Below are positions 62,394 through 64,000 of a stretch of DNA of 64,000 bases, piece after piece. The position numbers and the translations under genes are program-made. How positions within the stretch are numbered: position 1 is the stretch's first letter; each line of letters starts with the position of its first letter. This DNA comes from Streptomyces sp. NBC_00237 (lineage in GTDB: Bacteria > Actinomycetota > Actinomycetes > Streptomycetales > Streptomycetaceae): positions 857,993 to 921,992 of the forward strand of contig NZ_JAPEMT010000001.1 of NCBI RefSeq assembly GCF_026342435.1. The letters run 5' to 3'. A model generated the notes under the pieces. The model was not told the origin of the DNA. It worked only from the letters and a program-made list of their open reading frames with translations, and made no database searches.

Positions 62394-63062
62394 GTGTCGA
62401 GCGGAACCGAAGCACCCGCCGCGCGCAGCCGCGTCCCGCGTCCGCGCGCGGACGCCCTGCGCAACAGGGAGCGGATCGTCGCGGCGGCCCGCGAGATGTT
62501 CGTCGAGCACGGTCCTGACGTCCCGCTCGACGAGATCGCCCGCCGCGCGGTGATCGGCAACGCCACCCTCTACCGGCACTTTCCGGACCGTAAGGACCTC
62601 ATCCACGACGTCGTGCTGTCCGTGCTGTCCCGGGTCGCCGAGCGCGCCGAGGAAGCCGTCCTCGACGTCGCGGAGGAGCGCGGAGACGCCTTCGGGGCCT
62701 TGCGCCGCTTCGTGCACGAGGCCGCCGACGAGCGGATCGGGGCTCTGTGCCCCATGCTGTCCGAGGGCTTCGACAAGAACCACGCGGACCTCCTCGCCGG
62801 AAGCGAGCGTCTCGAAATGGCGGTCGAGGACCTCATGGGCCGGGCCCGCAAGGCCGGTCGTCTCCGCGCCGACGTCGCCGTCGGAGACCTCATGGTGGCG
62901 CTCTCCCAGCTCACCCGCCCGCTGCCCGGCAGCGCCTGCGTGAACTTCGACCAGTTCGTCCACCGTCATCTGCAGCTGTTCCTCGACGGGCTAGAAGCGC
63001 CCGCACGCTCCGAACTGCCGGGCAGCGCGGCGACCCTGGAAGACCTCCGCCGACCCCAGTGA
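62394..63062 (+). CDS. TetR family transcriptional regulator
   Basis: 222 residues from GTG 62394, with AAGGAGA upstream. An N-terminal helix-turn-helix of TetR type: RNRERIVAAAREMFVEHGPD, LDEIARRAVIGNATLYRHFP, DRKDLIHDVV (about 22-70). The ligand-binding part is helical. It directly precedes an MFS exporter gene 90 bases later, and its upstream palindromes fit autoregulation. Presumably it represses the exporter until a drug-like ligand binds. Confidence 0.93.
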   Translation: MSSGTEAPAARSRVPRPRADALRNRERIVAAAREMFVEHGPDVPLDEIARRAVIGNATLYRHFPDRKDLIHDVVLSVLSRVAERAEEAVLDVAEERGDAFGALRRFVHEAADERIGALCPMLSEGFDKNHADLLAGSERLEMAVEDLMGRARKAGRLRADVAVGDLMVALSQLTRPLPGSACVNFDQFVHRHLQLFLDGLEAPARSELPGSAATLEDLRRPQ

Positions 63063-63152
63063 CCGGCCACCAGGCCCCTCGTAGCTAACTCCACACACCA
63101 GCGCGGCTCACGCCCGTTTCCTGCCTTTTCGCACCCCTAGGTGGCTACTCCC

Positions 63153-64000
63153 ATGCCAAAAACAGACCTCAACCCCTCCCTGTCGGCCGAGTCCATACCC
63201 GACCCCAACCGCTGGAAGGCGCTCGTCTTCATCGCGCTCGCCCAGCTGATGGTGGTCCTGGACGCGACGATCGTGAACATCGCGCTGCCGTCCGCCCAGC
63301 AGGACCTCGGCATCTCCGACGCCAACCGGCAATGGGTCATCACCGCCTACGCGCTCGCCTTCGGCGGTCTGCTGCTCTTCGGCGGACGCATCGCCGACCT
63401 GTGGGGCCGCAAGCGCACCTTCCTCGTCGGCCTGATCGGCTTCGCCGCCGCCTCCGCCCTCGGCGGCGCGGCGACGAGCGAGGCCATGATGCTCGGCTCG
63501 CGCGCCCTCCAGGGCGTCTTCGGCGCCCTCCTGGCGCCCGCCGCGCTCTCGCTCCTGGCGGTGACGTTCACCGACATGAAGGAGCGCGCCAAGGCGTTCG
63601 GCATCTTCGGCGCGATCGCCGGCGGTGGCGGTGCGGTCGGCCTGATCCTGGGCGGCTTCCTCACCGAGTACCTGAACTGGCGCTGGACCTTCTTCGTCAA
63701 CATCCCCTTCGCGGTGGTCGCCGCCCTGGGTGCGTACCTCTTCATCCGTGAGCCCGCGGGCGGCCGCAACCGCGCCCCGCTCGACATCCCCGGCGTGGTG
63801 CTCTCCACCCTCGGCCTGGTGGCCCTGGTGTACGGCTTCACGCGCGCCGAGGGCGACGGCTGGCTGGCCGGGTCGACCCTGGGCCTGTTCGTCGCGGCGA
63901 TCGTCCTGCTGGCCGCCTTCGTGGCCGTCGAGGCACGGGTGAAGCACCCGCTGCTGCCCCTGCGCGTCCTGCTGGAGCGCAACCGCGGCGGCGTCTACGC
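63153..64000 (+). CDS. MFS transporter, DHA2 (drug:H+ antiporter) family, partial
   Basis: Runs off the window end; 282 residues visible from ATG 63153 (TAGGTGG upstream). At least eight membrane segments. DHA2 signatures: LMVVLDATIVNIALPSAQQD, QWVITAYALAFGGLLLFGGR, IADLWGRKRTFLVGLIGFAA and LNWRWTFFVNIPFAV. The family exports drugs or antibiotics with proton antiport, in 14 membrane segments. Likely controlled by the TetR regulator upstream. Confidence 0.93.
   Translation, partial: MPKTDLNPSLSAESIPDPNRWKALVFIALAQLMVVLDATIVNIALPSAQQDLGISDANRQWVITAYALAFGGLLLFGGRIADLWGRKRTFLVGLIGFAAASALGGAATSEAMMLGSRALQGVFGALLAPAALSLLAVTFTDMKERAKAFGIFGAIAGGGGAVGLILGGFLTEYLNWRWTFFVNIPFAVVAALGAYLFIREPAGGRNRAPLDIPGVVLSTLGLVALVYGFTRAEGDGWLAGSTLGLFVAAIVLLAAFVAVEARVKHPLLPLRVLLERNRGGVY

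Overview
The window is high-GC actinobacterial chromosome and almost certainly Streptomyces. The signs are GC-rich third codon positions, many GTG starts, a fused FbiC (F420 biosynthesis), an SSI-type protease inhibitor, an XRE/DUF5753 plus DUF397 pair, the ubiquitous Streptomyces intergenic repeats, and cold-shock genes next to a DEAD-box helicase. I see no rRNA, no CRISPR array and one tRNA.

Positions 1-29431 look like ordinary backbone. 1-5898 is a catabolic group: two luciferase-like F420/flavin oxidoreductases, an SDR, a D-aminoacylase-type amidohydrolase and an aldehyde dehydrogenase. After it come an APC permease, a Tat-exported PHP hydrolase, a third luciferase-like enzyme, an SSI inhibitor and fbiC, which makes the cofactor precursor for F420-dependent enzymes. 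Then follow an NfeD/flotillin pair, a divergent SDR/EthD-like pair, the XRE-DUF397-GPP34 group, a D,D-carboxypeptidase with a very long acidic N-terminal region, a frameshifted DUF4855 gene, cspA-type and DEAD-box genes, and tRNA-Arg(CCU).

Positions about 29432-52100 look like an accessory island. It begins beside the tRNA with a degenerate tyrosine-recombinase-like gene overlapping a DDE transposase-like gene. It holds a serine resolvase, a resolvase scrap, an alpha-oxoamine synthase fragment, AT-rich patches and a repeated 37-nt segment. Two groups stand out. The first is a set of stand-alone relatives of core cellular proteins: EF-G domains IV-V with no GTPase domain, an AcpP-like acyl carrier protein of proteobacterial appearance whose DSL serine motif has become SDQ, a single-domain EF-P/eIF5A-like protein, and the C-terminal part of an actin gene (5'-truncated, one in-frame stop). 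The second is a divergent locus (39721-46000): a probable aerolysin-type pore-forming protein, a disordered partner, a six-bladed NHL propeller with ricin-type lectin, a probable beta-trefoil protein, and a ricin plus FG-GAP propeller protein. None of these five has a visible signal peptide. Small secreted proteins (one CBM14-like), a DUF4239 membrane protein and a cis-prenyltransferase/PAP2 pair complete the island.

Positions 52148-64000 return to normal-looking Streptomyces sequence: a glycosyltransferase-Stealth fusion and its coupled partner, a second divergent Stealth phosphotransferase, a PIG-L deacetylase lipoprotein, an M6 metalloprotease, and a TetR regulator next to an MFS (DHA2) exporter that runs off the end. 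All function calls are by eye from sequence; no database search was run.
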